A DNA stretch of 64,000 nt from Streptomyces sp. CNQ-509 (GCF_001011035.1 NZ_CP011492.1:2985501-3049500); one strand, 5' to 3'; positions 17,951 through 27,376 are shown, counted from the stretch's first letter. Translations and numbers: made by a program. The notes: a model not told the origin generated them from the sequence alone.

Positions 17951-19861
17951 GTGGGCGTACGAAAGGACCTCAGGACCGCGCGGAAGCGCTCGGACCTCGC
18001 CGAGCGCACCCCCGTCGACGTACGCACCGACGGCGGCGTCGTGCGCCAGGCGACCGTACCGGGGCTCGCCGCGCCGGCCCCGGAGAGCGGCAGCGCCGTC
18101 GCCGACATCCCCTACGCCAACGCCGCCGAGGACCCCGGCGCCGTCGTCATCCGCCGCAAGGCCGGCGGCCGCTGGGTCCCGGTCACCGCCCGCGCGTTCG
18201 CCGACGAGGTGACCTCGGTGGCCAAGGGCCTCGTCGCCGCCGGGCTCGAACCCGGCGGGCGGGTCGCCCTCATGTCCCGTACGCGCTACGAGTGGTGCGT
18301 GCTGGACTTCGCGGTCTGGGCCGCGGGCGGCCAGTCCGTACCGGTGTACGCGACCTCCTCCGCCGACCAGGTCGCCTGGATCCTGCACGACTCCGGCACC
18401 CGCTTCGTCGTCGCCGAGACCGCCGCCAACGAGCGGACGGTCCGTACCGCCGCCCCCGGCGCGCACGTCTGGCAGCTCGACGACGGCTGCCTGGACGAGC
18501 TGAAGGCCCTCGGCCGGGACGTGTCCGACGACGAGATCGCCAAGCGCCGCGCCGCCCTCACCCCCGGCACCATCGCCACCCTCTGCTACACCTCCGGCAC
18601 CACCGGCCGCCCCAAGGGCTGCGTCCTCACCCACGGCAACCTGCACGCCGAGGCCGCCAACAGCGTCGAGTTGCTGCACCCCATCTTCAAGGAGGTCACC
18701 GGGCAGACCGCCTCGACGCTCCTCTTCCTGCCCCTCGCCCACATCCTCGGTCGGGCGATCCAGATCGCCTGCCTCTCCGCACGCATCGAGATCGGCCACT
18801 GGCCGTCGATCAAACCCGACGAGCTGCGGCCGGAGTTCAAGACCTTCAGGCCGACGTTCCTCGTCGGCGTCCCGTACCTCTTCGAGAAGATCCACCACAC
18901 CGGCCGGGAGATGGCCGAGAAGCTGGGCCGCGGCGCGTCCTTCGACCGCGCCGACCGCATCGCGGTGCGCTTCGGCGAGGCCCACCTGAACAAGTTCCTC
19001 GGCACCGGCAAGGGCCCCGGGCCAGGACTGACCCTGGCGTGGGGCCTGTACGACCTGCTGGTCTACCGGCGCATCCGCAAGGAGCTGGGCGGCCGGCTCC
19101 ACTACGCCATCAGCGGCGCCTCCCCGCTCGACCGCAACCTCAACCTCTTCTTCTACGCCGCGGGCATCGTCATCTACGAGGGCTACGGCCTCACCGAGAC
19201 CACCGCCGCCGCCACCATCACCCCGCCGCTGCGCCCCCGCCCCGGCACGGTCGGCCGGCCGCTGCCGGGGACGGCGATCCGTATCGCGGACGACGGGGAG
19301 GTGCTGATCAAGGGCGGCATCGTCTTCGGCGAGTACTGGCGGAATCCGGAGGCGACGGCGGAGGTGCTGGCGGACGGCTGGTTCGCGACGGGCGACCTGG
19401 GCGCGCTGGACGAGGACGGCTATCTGACGATCACCGGGCGGAAGAAGGACCTCCTCATCACCACGGGCGGCAAGAACGTCTCCCCCGCGGTGCTGGAGGA
19501 CCGGCTGCGCAGCCGGCCGCCGGTGGGGCAGGTGCTGGTGGTGGGCGACAAGCGGTCGTACGTGGCGGCCCTGGTCACGCTGGAGCCGGAGGCGCTGGCG
19601 CACTGGCTGGCGGTACGGAAGCGGCCCCGGGACACGCCGCTCGCGGAGCTGCGGGATGACCCGGAGCTCCGGGCCGACGTGCAGCGGGCGGTGGACTACG
19701 CGAACGAGGCGGTGTCGCGGGCGGAGTCGATCCGCAGGTTCACCCTCGTGGCCGGGGAGTTCACGGAGGAGAACGGGATGCTGACGCCGTCGATGAAGGT
19801 GAAGCGGCACGCGGTGGAGGCGGCGTACGCGAGGGAGATCGAGGGGCTGTACGAGGGGTGA
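17951..19861 (+). CDS. Long-chain acyl-CoA ligase (AMP-forming), FadD type
   Basis: 636 aa, GTG start preceded by AAGGAG. AMP-forming synthetase motifs are seen: phosphate loop YTSGTTGRPKGCVLTHGN (about residue 215), GYGLTETTAA (about 410), and the hinge/adenylate motif ATGDLGALDEDGYLTITGRK (about 480) followed by KDLLITTGGKNVSP. The lid domain ends the protein, which has normal length for FadD15-like enzymes. It activates fatty acids to CoA thioesters and would supply substrate to the thiolase, reductase and hydratase encoded around it. The AAGGAG near 17940 supports independent initiation within the fadA2 operon. Confidence 0.92.
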   Translation: MGVRKDLRTARKRSDLAERTPVDVRTDGGVVRQATVPGLAAPAPESGSAVADIPYANAAEDPGAVVIRRKAGGRWVPVTARAFADEVTSVAKGLVAAGLEPGGRVALMSRTRYEWCVLDFAVWAAGGQSVPVYATSSADQVAWILHDSGTRFVVAETAANERTVRTAAPGAHVWQLDDGCLDELKALGRDVSDDEIAKRRAALTPGTIATLCYTSGTTGRPKGCVLTHGNLHAEAANSVELLHPIFKEVTGQTASTLLFLPLAHILGRAIQIACLSARIEIGHWPSIKPDELRPEFKTFRPTFLVGVPYLFEKIHHTGREMAEKLGRGASFDRADRIAVRFGEAHLNKFLGTGKGPGPGLTLAWGLYDLLVYRRIRKELGGRLHYAISGASPLDRNLNLFFYAAGIVIYEGYGLTETTAAATITPPLRPRPGTVGRPLPGTAIRIADDGEVLIKGGIVFGEYWRNPEATAEVLADGWFATGDLGALDEDGYLTITGRKKDLLITTGGKNVSPAVLEDRLRSRPPVGQVLVVGDKRSYVAALVTLEPEALAHWLAVRKRPRDTPLAELRDDPELRADVQRAVDYANEAVSRAESIRRFTLVAGEFTEENGMLTPSMKVKRHAVEAAYAREIEGLYEG

Positions 19862-19893
19862 GCCGCGGCCGGGTGCCGCCGGGCCACGGCGGT

Positions 19894-19923
19894 GCCCGGG
19901 GTCGTACGGATACGACCCCGGGC
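19894..19923. terminator. Hairpin terminator between convergent genes
   Basis: Perfect 13-bp arms GCCCGGGGTCGTA / TACGACCCCGGGC with a 4-nt loop. It lies 33 bp after the ligase stop and before the convergent DUF2510 gene end. Confidence 0.85.
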
Positions 19924-19958
19924 GCGCCGCACGGCGTCCCGGAGGTGCCCGCCGTGGT

Positions 19959-21230
19959 TCAGCTCCGAGCGGTCGCCGCCGGCGTGAAGCCCGCCGGCCG
20001 GCCGCCGCCGCCCGGGAGGCCCGCGCCGCCCTCGGACTCCTTGATGCCGTCCGTGATCTCGTCCAGCTCGTCCAGCGCGGGCGCCTCGTCGCCGATGTCG
20101 AAGCCGGCACGGACGAGGACCAGCGTGTCCGGGTTGGCCGGGGACGGGAACGCGAGCGACTGCACGTAGCCGTCGTCTCCCTCCTTCGTCACGACCTTCC
20201 AGCGCACCAGGTAGCCCTCCTCGCCGGCCACCTCGACCTCGCCGGACTCCACCTCGTCGTGCGAGGTGATGCCGCCGTACGCCTCGTCGCCGTACGACGC
20301 CTCGGCGTTGGGCTCGATGTCCTTCTCGGCGATGCTCTTCGGGCTGGTCGCGTCGATGCCGAGGGCGAGGGCGGGCGCGGAGTTCACCCCGCCGCGTACG
20401 CACGTGTCCTTCGGTGACGTCGGGCACTTGTACTCGCCCACCGACACCGAGGCGCCTATCTGCCCGGACTGCCCCTTCCAGCCGTCGGGCACCGGGATCT
20501 TGATGCCGCTGGCGAGGTCGGTGGCGAAGCCGTCCTCGCTGGGGATCTCCATCGGCGGCTGCCCGCCGTCGGGGTTGCGGGGATCCTGCTCGCCGCCCTC
20601 GGGGTCCTGCGGGCCCGGCGACTCTCCCGGGCCGCCGCCGGAACCGCCGGAGCCTCCGTCGGGCCCGCCGCCGCCCGGCCCCTCGCCGGGGCCCGGCGAA
20701 CGGGGCTCGCCGTCCGGGCCGTAGACCACGGGGCCGCCGCCCCCGGCCTCGTCGCCGTCGTCGCCGCCCCACATCGCGTACCCGCCGGCGATGCCGCCGC
20801 CGACGAGCGCCGCGGCGGCCACGCCGATGGCGATGCCGAGCGCGAGCGGGCGCCTGGCCGCCCAGCGCTTCTTCGCGTACGGCCCCTCGGGACCGAGCGG
20901 TTCGGCGTGGCCGCCGGATATGACTTCCGTGGGCGCCCCGTGCATGCCGCCGGAGAGGCCACCGGGCGGGGCGTCCTGCGGGGCGGCACCGGGGGCCGGG
21001 AGAGCCGGGGGCGCCGCGGGGTCCGCGGGCCCGTCAGGACTCTTGGCCCCGCCGGCGGCCCCGCCGGCCCCGGTGCCCCCTTCGGGGCTCTGCGCAGGGA
21101 CATCTGCGGCGACAGCAGCGGGCCTGACCTCGTCCGTCCAGCCCTCACCGTCCCACCTCCGCTCCCTCGGCGACTGGTCGTCGCTGCGGTCCGGGTCGGG
21201 ATACCACCCTGCAGGTGCCATTCCACTCAT
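19959..21230 (-). CDS. DUF2510 membrane-anchored protein with extracytoplasmic domain
   Basis: 423 aa. The N-terminus has the DUF2510 signature APAGWYPDPDRSD...RRWDGEGWTD. A Pro/Ala/Gly linker, one transmembrane segment (about residues 130-155, LALGIAIGVAAAALVGGGIA), and a second Gly/Pro/Asp linker (about 160-240) follow. The outer domain of about 185 residues contains PVPDGWKGQSGQIGASVSVGEY and VAGEEGYLVRWKVVTKEGD, resembling other actinobacterial surface domains of unknown role. DUF2510 is a short cytoplasmic module common in actinobacteria. No partner gene is obvious, and the gene stands alone on its strand. Confidence 0.82.
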   Translation of the reverse strand: MSGMAPAGWYPDPDRSDDQSPRERRWDGEGWTDEVRPAAVAADVPAQSPEGGTGAGGAAGGAKSPDGPADPAAPPALPAPGAAPQDAPPGGLSGGMHGAPTEVISGGHAEPLGPEGPYAKKRWAARRPLALGIAIGVAAAALVGGGIAGGYAMWGGDDGDEAGGGGPVVYGPDGEPRSPGPGEGPGGGGPDGGSGGSGGGPGESPGPQDPEGGEQDPRNPDGGQPPMEIPSEDGFATDLASGIKIPVPDGWKGQSGQIGASVSVGEYKCPTSPKDTCVRGGVNSAPALALGIDATSPKSIAEKDIEPNAEASYGDEAYGGITSHDEVESGEVEVAGEEGYLVRWKVVTKEGDDGYVQSLAFPSPANPDTLVLVRAGFDIGDEAPALDELDEITDGIKESEGGAGLPGGGGRPAGFTPAATARS

Positions 21231-21330
21231 GCATGCAGGCTATCGAGGCTCCCTGAGAACCGGATGAGAGCGGTCTGAACCTTACGCCCGTCCAACTGTG
21301 CAAACCCTCAGAAGACGTCCCGGGGAGCGC

Positions 21331-23487
21331 TCAGAAGGAGAGCCAGGTCCCCGCGAGCCCCTGCTGCCCCACCCCCGTCCCGGAGTAGTCGCAGACGCCC
21401 CGGTCGAAGACGGCCCGCAGCCGCCGCCACTCGGCGTCCGTCCACGTCACGCCGTACTCCTTCGCATACGTGTCCCGCCGCGGCGGCTCCGTACGGCACT
21501 TGATCACGTCCGTGGCGATGTCCTCGCCGGCGACCTCGCGCGGGAAGGAGTTCGACGGGTAGAGCTTCTCGCAGGTGCTGTCCGGGTCGCGGTCCAGCGC
21601 CTCGGCGACGAACCGCGGCTCGGCGTCCCGGGTGTTGCAGCCCTCCCGCAGCTCCGCGGGCTTGGCCGCCACGATCTTGTCGATGCGCGGGGCGGCGGAG
21701 GTGTCGGTGCCGAGGTTCGTGAGCCAGCGGTCCATCATCGCGAGGGAGTGGCGGACGAGGGGGCTGGCGGTGCTCTGACCGCCGTAGCGGTTGTCCTCCA
21801 TGAGGGAGACCATGTTGGCCGCGGTGCCGTTGGCCTTCACCAGGCGCTTGCGCATGGACAGCGAGTAGTAGCGCAGGTGGGTGTCGCCGCGGGGGGCGTC
21901 GTCCACGTACGCGCGGTACTCGATGACCGGCACGTCCGCGAGCCCCCCGCCGCCGTTGGTGAGCCGTCCTGTGCGGTACGCGGTGCGGGTGGCGATCGGG
22001 TCGGCGGTGGTACGGGCGTCGACGATCCGGGCGTCGTGGTCGTAGCCGCCGACGCGCTCGTTCAGCTCCAGGAACTGCTCCTTGCCGATCGTCCCGGCGG
22101 CGAGGGCGCCGAGGCCGTACTGCACGCCGACGTTGTCGAGCGGGCGGCGGGCGAAGCCGGTGCGCGGGTCGGGGCCGTAGACGTTGATGGCGTGGTCGTA
22201 GAGGTCGCAGCGCGCGCCGCGGGGGTTGGTCTCCGGGTCGTAGCGCAACTCCTCGGGCAGCACGCCGCAGTTGCCCGTCGGGTCGATGCGCGCGGCGTCG
22301 CCCTGGGTGCCGGTGGCGACGGCGTACGAGGCGAAGCCGGTGACGGCGCGCTTCTGCTCCTCGGTCCACGCCAGGTCCGTGTCCCCGGCGAAGTACTCGG
22401 TGAGCAGCCGGGTGTCGGTGACCCTGTTCGTCATCGCGAAGCCGACGTCGGGGAAGGAGCAGGCGGGGAGGATGCCGTCGAGGATGCCGGGGTAGTTGTC
22501 CACGATCTGGTACGCCTGGTACGAGCCGCCGGAGCAGCCGAAGCCGATGGTGTGGTCGACCGGCCCGTACGCCTCGGTGAACCGCTCCTTCACCATCATC
22601 GCGGTCTCGGCGGCGGTGAGGTCGTGGCAGTTGGCGCCGAAGACGTTGAGGGACGAGGACATGACGGCGTACCCGCGGCCGAGCATGTGGGTGTCGGTGA
22701 CGCCGCCGGTGGTGTTGCCCTGCCGGTACCAGCCGCCGATGCAGCCGCCGCCGAGGGTGTAGACGGCGCGGCCGTTCCATCCCGCGGGGCGGCTGCGGGG
22801 ATCGGGGTCCGGCTCGGCGAGGGGGTCGTGGAGGATCGTGGACTGGTAGATGCCGCGGTTGGCGGTGCCGGTCTCCATGCGCACGATGAACGGGACGGCG
22901 CGGCCGGTGGAGGTGGTGGTGCGGCCGAGGTCGGCGGGGTAGTCGGCGGCGCCGGCGGGCCAGGCGGTGTAGACGCCGGCGGTGTTCCGGTAGAAGTAGT
23001 CGACGCGGGTCCTGGCGGCGCAGTCGTCGTCGAGCGGGTCGCCGAGGGTGCCGCCGACGACGGGCAGCCGGAAGGTGCCGGTCTCGCAGACGAAGGGCTG
23101 CTGGTGCGGCCCGGAGAAGACGGGGCCCTGCGCGGGGTGCCCGGTGAGCGTGAGCCGGGCGGCGCGGTGGCCGGGCGCGGTGGCGGTGACGGTGTTGCGC
23201 CCGTCGCGTATCCCGTCGACGACGCCGGAGACGGCGCCGGGTCCGTCGGGGGCGAAGAGCGGGGTGACGTCCTCCCCGTTGAGCCGGATCTCCACGGCGG
23301 CGGGGTCGGCGGCGGCGACGCGGAGCAGCGCGTCACCACCGGTGACGGAGCCGGGGCGGCCGGAGAGCACGTCGAGGTCGATGCGCTGGGATGCCTGGGG
23401 GGCGGCGGCCTGGGCGGTGAGCGGGAGGGCGAGGAGAGCGGCGAGCGCTGCGGAGAGGGGGACGAGCAGAGCACGGCGTGGGCGCAT
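21331..23487 (-). CDS. Secreted DUF6351-type protein, probable alpha/beta hydrolase
   Basis: 718 aa. The ATG at 23487 follows CCGGAGGACCCCTGC. A signal peptide ends near residue 28 (LTAQAAAP). An N-terminal beta-sandwich-like part (about 30-125) is followed by a large domain. HTIGFGCSGGSYQAYQI gives a G-x-S-G-G nucleophile elbow (about residue 330), typical of esterases of the 3-hydroxybutyrate-oligomer hydrolase kind. Many cysteines (FVCETG, DDDCAAR, GGCIGG, GANCHD, PACSFP, RCDLYD) suggest disulfides and secretion. The family name is from memory. Substrate unknown; a lipid or polyester is plausible. Confidence 0.8.
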   Translation of the reverse strand: MRPRRALLVPLSAALAALLALPLTAQAAAPQASQRIDLDVLSGRPGSVTGGDALLRVAAADPAAVEIRLNGEDVTPLFAPDGPGAVSGVVDGIRDGRNTVTATAPGHRAARLTLTGHPAQGPVFSGPHQQPFVCETGTFRLPVVGGTLGDPLDDDCAARTRVDYFYRNTAGVYTAWPAGAADYPADLGRTTTSTGRAVPFIVRMETGTANRGIYQSTILHDPLAEPDPDPRSRPAGWNGRAVYTLGGGCIGGWYRQGNTTGGVTDTHMLGRGYAVMSSSLNVFGANCHDLTAAETAMMVKERFTEAYGPVDHTIGFGCSGGSYQAYQIVDNYPGILDGILPACSFPDVGFAMTNRVTDTRLLTEYFAGDTDLAWTEEQKRAVTGFASYAVATGTQGDAARIDPTGNCGVLPEELRYDPETNPRGARCDLYDHAINVYGPDPRTGFARRPLDNVGVQYGLGALAAGTIGKEQFLELNERVGGYDHDARIVDARTTADPIATRTAYRTGRLTNGGGGLADVPVIEYRAYVDDAPRGDTHLRYYSLSMRKRLVKANGTAANMVSLMEDNRYGGQSTASPLVRHSLAMMDRWLTNLGTDTSAAPRIDKIVAAKPAELREGCNTRDAEPRFVAEALDRDPDSTCEKLYPSNSFPREVAGEDIATDVIKCRTEPPRRDTYAKEYGVTWTDAEWRRLRAVFDRGVCDYSGTGVGQQGLAGTWLSF

Positions 23488-23665
23488 GCAGGGGTCCTCC
23501 GGTTCGTTGCGGCCTACAATTTGACCGTACGCGTTCAATTCCACCCCGGAAAGACACCGCACCACACGACCCCACACCCGCCCCACCCCCACCACCCCGC
23601 ACAGCCCCGCCCCACCCCGCCACCCGCTACACTGTCGCGGGTGACCGGGCCCACGGGCCCACCCC

Positions 23666-23741
23666 GCCTCCGTAGCTCAGGGGATAGAGCACCGCTCTCC
23701 TAAAGCGGGTGTCGCAGGTTCGAATCCTGCCGGGGGCACCA
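23666..23741 (+). tRNA. tRNA-Arg (anticodon CCU)
   Basis: All arms fold by eye. The acceptor is GCCTCCG/CGGGGGC with one T-G pair. The D arm is GCTC..GAGC. The anticodon stem is CCGCT/AGCGG with loop CTCCTAA (anticodon CCT). The T arm is GCAGG-TTCGAAT-CCTGC, with discriminator A at 23738 and encoded CCA to 23741. It decodes AGG. Its 3' 16 bases are the left copy of the island repeat, so the gene stays intact after integration. Confidence 0.96.
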
Positions 23742-25423
23742 CACAGATGGGAAACGAAACCCCGTCCGCACGACCGGCCCGCATCGCTGCGGCAGCGATA
23801 CGGGCCGTCGCTTCGATCGTGTCACTGGTGAGCACCACCCGGCAGCGGGCGCTGTTGGTGCGTTTGTCGTAGTGGATCTGAAGCCGGAAAGCTTCGAACA
23901 TGCGGCGGCGCATGGCGTCGGGGAGGTCCACGATCTCGCACCGTCCGGCTGGCAGGGCATCGACGAGAGCTGGGTCTTGCCTGATGGGCGCCTTTTACCG
24001 CTGGCTGGCGATCTCCGATTCCATGGCCTGGATCTGATCATCGAGGTCGGCGACCCGCGCCTGAACCCCTTGGACGAACCGGCGGTCGGGTTCTTCGGCG
24101 AGTTCGAGTGTGTGGAACTGGCGGTCGCGTCGCTTCTTGAGATCCGTCAGAGCGTCGTTGAGGGCCTTGTCTCGTTCTGCGTGCCGGCGTCCTTCGCTGG
24201 CATCGGCCTCGGGCAGTGCAGCAGCCAGCAGCTCCCTTCGGTCGGGGCCGAAGATTCGTGCGGCGAAGAACTCGTGCAGTGGCTCCAGGAGGTAGGTCTC
24301 CTTGATCCACATGCTCTTCGGGTGGTCCGGTGGGATGTACTGGGGTTTGGGGGCGCAGACGTAGAAGCCGCGGTCTCGCCTCGCTTTGCCGAACATACGT
24401 CGGTCGCAGATTGCACAGAACAGGAACGAGCGCAGCGCGTACGTGCTGGCGGCCTGGGGGTGGGCTGTGTTCGTCCCGGGTGCGCTGCGCGAGCGCTCGC
24501 GCTCCTGGGGCGTTGCTCGAGCGCGGATGAAAGTTTCGAGGGAGACCAGCGGAGGGTGGGCGGGCTGCGGCGACCACACCCAGTCCTCGACCGGATTGAC
24601 CTTGCCGGTGCGCGTCTTCATGGCGCGGCGGTTCCAGACCATGTGGCCGGTGTACTTCGGGTTGGTGAGCACGTCGCGGACGCTGGATACGGTCCAGCGC
24701 CCGATCTTTCGTGACGGGTCCGGCGGGGAAGGTGGCGGGTTCACGACCCGGTCCTCGTTGAGGCGGTCGGCGATCACCGATCGGCTGAGGCGCTCGACGA
24801 CTCGCCATTCGAAGATCTTGCGAACGACGGGGGCACAGAGCGGGTCGGGGATGAGGCGGGTCTTGGTCTTACCCTCGCTGCGGCGTGCGGGGACAGGATG
24901 AGGAATGCGGTCGGCGAGGTAGCCGTAGGGCGGCTTGCCGATGTTGTAGCCCTGGATGGTGTGCTCTTCGAAGCCGCCCCACGCCTTCTCTAGCATTTCC
25001 AGGACGTACCACTCGGCCACGCCCTGTTTGACCCGGCGGGTGAGGATCTGCGTGGCCTTCTTGGTGCGTGAGCCGGAGAAGCTGATTGGTTCGTCAGCGG
25101 CCAGCAGAGGTACGCCAGCAGCTTCGAGGCGATGCTCGATGAGGGTTCCGAAATAGGTGCGCCGGGCGACACGCTCGATGGACTCACAGATGACGGCATC
25201 GAACTGCCGCTCACCGCTCTCGGCCGCGCTGAGGAGATCCTGGATGCCTCCGTCACGGGGAACGGGAATGTCGAAGCGTTCGTGGCCGCGCCCCTGTCCG
25301 CGCGCGGCCAGATCTTTACGGCTGGATTCGACGTCGTAGTAGAAGCCGACGATCACGACGCCGGTCGGGAGAACCGACTGGCAAGAGCGCACCTGCCGGG
25401 GAAGGGAGATGGTGGGGTCCTGC
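23677..25423 (-). pseudogene. Large serine recombinase (integrase), broken
   Basis: The conserved protein begins abruptly at QDPTISLPRQVRSC (about 25420). The strand and Ser-containing motif (usually Y-x-R-x-S) that should precede it are gone, replaced by sequence antisense to the neighbouring gene. The rest is clear: part of the resolvase domain (VICESIERVARRTYFGTLIE), a recombinase domain (GYNIGKPPYGYLAD; SSVRDVLTNPKYTGHMVWNR), a zinc ribbon (FLFCAICDRRMFGK...YVCAPK) and a coiled coil. A TAA at 23995-23997 interrupts it after SEIASQR. The same frame continues with DLPDAMRRRMFEAFRLQIHY, DKRTNSARCRVVL, the usual C-terminus, and runs into the tRNA. It would have inserted the island; now presumably inactive. 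Confidence 0.8.
23726..23741. repeat. Left island attachment repeat (attL core) in tRNA-Arg
   Basis: CCTGCCGGGGGCACCA, the tRNA 3' end, repeated directly at 39958-39973. The adjoining 23734-23753 segment is an exact inverted copy of 39940-39959. Confidence 0.85.
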
Positions 25424-25753
25424 CGATATCGACCGCTGCTGGGACGAACCGATGAAGGCTTCACCGCCCCAGACCCCCTGAGTGCCGCAGAACAGGACTG
25501 GCGGGCCGCCCTCCACGCAGACGTCGTCATCGCCGATGTCTCCGGCCCCGAGACACCACCTGGCGCCGCCCTGCTCATCGGTGCCGCCGTAGCTCTCGGC
25601 CACACCGCGATCAGTTACACGCCCCGCCCCGAGTACACCCAGGCACCCGGCAGAGAAGCCAACTGGCGCAACCTCATGATCCAATACGCCAGCCACTGCC
25701 TGCTCACCGACCCCGCAGCACTAGCCGAGGAGCAGGCGCGATGGACCCGGTGA
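25409..25753 (+). pseudogene. Nucleoside 2-deoxyribosyltransferase-like protein, 5' truncated
   Basis: The 114-residue open frame has family-like sequence only from about residue 21: LSAAEQDWRAALHADVVIAD, SGPETPPGAALLIGAAVALG, then ISYTPRPEYTQAPGREANWR and NLMIQY. This is the second half of a deoxyribosyltransferase or related nucleotide hydrolase. The usual first half, with the glycine-rich start, is absent. The first 20 residues come from sequence antisense to the recombinase remnant. Stop overlaps the next gene by 13 bp. The truncation point coincides with that of the recombinase, implying one deletion. Probably inactive. Confidence 0.65.
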
Positions 25754-26241
25754 CCACGGCCGACCAGTACCGCACCGTGGTCATCGAAGGCTGCGACGGC
25801 ACCGGCAAGACCACCCTCGCCCGCCGGCTGACCGGCAGGCACGGCTTCTCCCTTATCCACGCCACCCGCACACCGGACCACCTCGACCTGACCACCCGCT
25901 ACCTCCACATGCTGGGCACAGACAGCCGACTGGTCATGGACCGCTCCTTCGTCAGCGAACTCGTCTACGGCCCCCTGCAGCGGGGACGTTCCCGGCTGAC
26001 CTGGGCCCAGGTCCTCGACCTCGCCGAGGCTGTCACCCAGCGCAACGGCGCCTTCATCCACCTCACCGCGCCGGTCGATGTCGTGCACGCACGTCTCCTC
26101 CTCCGCGACGGAGAAGCCGACGAACCGAGCGCTCTCACCGACCTGCTCGTCGCCTACGAGCGCGCCTTCCGCACCCTGGCCGACTACGCCACCGTGATCA
26201 CGATTGACACAGCACAACACGATCTCCGCTCAACCGGGTGA
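25741..26241 (+). CDS. Thymidylate-kinase-like P-loop nucleotide kinase
   Basis: 166 aa. A P-loop GCDGTGKTTLARRL lies at about residues 17-30, with a DRS motif (LVMDRSFVSELVYGP) in the place of the family's substrate-binding DR. The lid region ARLLLRDGEADEPSAL and an ERAFR helix follow. It is short compared with cellular thymidylate kinase (about 200 aa), like phage or plasmid versions. The ATG overlaps the preceding reading frame and follows GAGGAG. Paired with the deoxyribosyltransferase-like gene, it suggests a former deoxynucleotide-salvage module of the element. Confidence 0.75.
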   Translation: MDPVTTADQYRTVVIEGCDGTGKTTLARRLTGRHGFSLIHATRTPDHLDLTTRYLHMLGTDSRLVMDRSFVSELVYGPLQRGRSRLTWAQVLDLAEAVTQRNGAFIHLTAPVDVVHARLLLRDGEADEPSALTDLLVAYERAFRTLADYATVITIDTAQHDLRSTG

Positions 26242-26281
26242 CGAATCATTGAAGTGCCCCTCCCCGCCGGAGCCTGGCTCG

Positions 26282-27376
26282 CTAGTGTCTTGAGTCGTTA
26301 ATTCGCTGGCAGTATGCGGCGAGGTTTTCGAGGATCTCGTCGGCGGTCTTGGTCCACACGAACGGCTTGGGGTTCTTGTTCCACTCGTTGATCCAGCCGC
26401 GGATGTCGCGTTCCAGCTCGATGACGCTGCGGTGGGCCGAGCGGCGGAGTTTGCGGCGGGTCAGCTCGGCGAACCAGCGCTCGACGAGGTTCAGCCAGGA
26501 TGCGGAGGTGGGGGTGAAGTGCAGGTGGAAGCGCGGGTGGCGCAGCAGCCACTTCTTGGCCGCTTCGGTCTTGTGGGTGGCGTAGTTGTCCAGGACCAGG
26601 TGCAGGTCAAGGTCCTTCGGGACGGCCGCGTCGATGGTTTTCAGGAAGCGCAGGAACTCGGTGTGGCGGTGGCGCCGGTAGTGCTGGGCTATGACCGATC
26701 GGAAGGCGATGTCGAGGGCGGCGAACAGGCTGGTGGTGTTGTGGCGGACATAGTCGTGGGTCATCCTCGCCGGCGTCGTCGGGGCCATGGGCAGCACTGG
26801 CTGGGTGCGGTCCAGGGCCTGGATCTGCGACTTCTCGTCCACCGCCAGGACCAGCGCGTTCTCCGGCGGGCAGAGGTAGATCCCGACGACGTCGCGGACC
26901 TTGGTGACGAACTCCGGGTCCGTGGACAGCTTCCACGTCTCCACGGTGTGGGGCTTGAGCCCGAACGCCCGCCAGATCCGCGAGACCGCGGACTGCGACA
27001 TGCCGGTCGCTTCGGCCATCGACCGCGTCGACCAGTGCGAATCCCCCGACGACGGCTTCTCGTCCAGGGTCTTGGTCACCAGTGCCTCGACCTGCTCGTC
27101 CGTGATCCTGCGCGGCGGCCCCGGACGCGGCCTGTCCGTCAGGCCCTCCAGCCGGTCTTTGACGAACCTCGCCCGCCACTTGCGTACCGTCTCCCGCGAA
27201 ATCCCCAGGTCCTCCGCGACCTGCGCGTTCGGCAAGCCCTCCGCACACGCCAGCACAATCCGGGACCTCAGCACCAGAGCCTGAGCAGCCGTCTGCTTCC
27301 TCAACCAGCGTCGCAATACACGGAGTTCTTCGTCGGACAGCACCACCGGCAACGGCTTCGGACCAGGCATCACCAC
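26282..27376 (-). CDS. IS630 family transposase
   Basis: 364 aa. An N-terminal helix-turn-helix is seen (LPNAQVAEDLGISRETVRKW; then a second HTH, TGMSQSAVSRIWRAFGL). The DDE core has DEKSQIQALDRTQP, LVLDNYATHKT and TPTSASWLNLVERWFAEL (D, D, E). This is the IS630/Tc1-like pattern. The reading frame spans almost the whole element. Its last codon before the stop is the final CAC of the element, and the TAG stop is built from the TA target duplication plus a flanking base. It looks intact and could be active. Confidence 0.93.
   Translation of the reverse strand: MVMPGPKPLPVVLSDEELRVLRRWLRKQTAAQALVLRSRIVLACAEGLPNAQVAEDLGISRETVRKWRARFVKDRLEGLTDRPRPGPPRRITDEQVEALVTKTLDEKPSSGDSHWSTRSMAEATGMSQSAVSRIWRAFGLKPHTVETWKLSTDPEFVTKVRDVVGIYLCPPENALVLAVDEKSQIQALDRTQPVLPMAPTTPARMTHDYVRHNTTSLFAALDIAFRSVIAQHYRRHRHTEFLRFLKTIDAAVPKDLDLHLVLDNYATHKTEAAKKWLLRHPRFHLHFTPTSASWLNLVERWFAELTRRKLRRSAHRSVIELERDIRGWINEWNKNPKPFVWTKTADEILENLAAYCQRINDSRH

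Noticed and set aside
14831..20110. A 1759-codon open frame on the minus strand
   Set aside because: It runs antisense or out of frame through the hydratase, reductase, thiolase and ligase genes, with low-complexity Arg/Gly/Ala composition and no domain. It is a shadow created by high GC at third positions.
21298..23703. An 801-codon plus-strand frame opposite the secreted hydrolase
   Set aside because: Val/Gly/Ala-rich antisense composition and no motif; the minus strand has a signal peptide and a nucleophile elbow.
25440..25605. Upstream extension of the recombinase frame to a start at 25605
   Set aside because: These codons are antisense to the deoxyribosyltransferase-like gene and do not resemble the recombinase N-terminus; treated as truncation.
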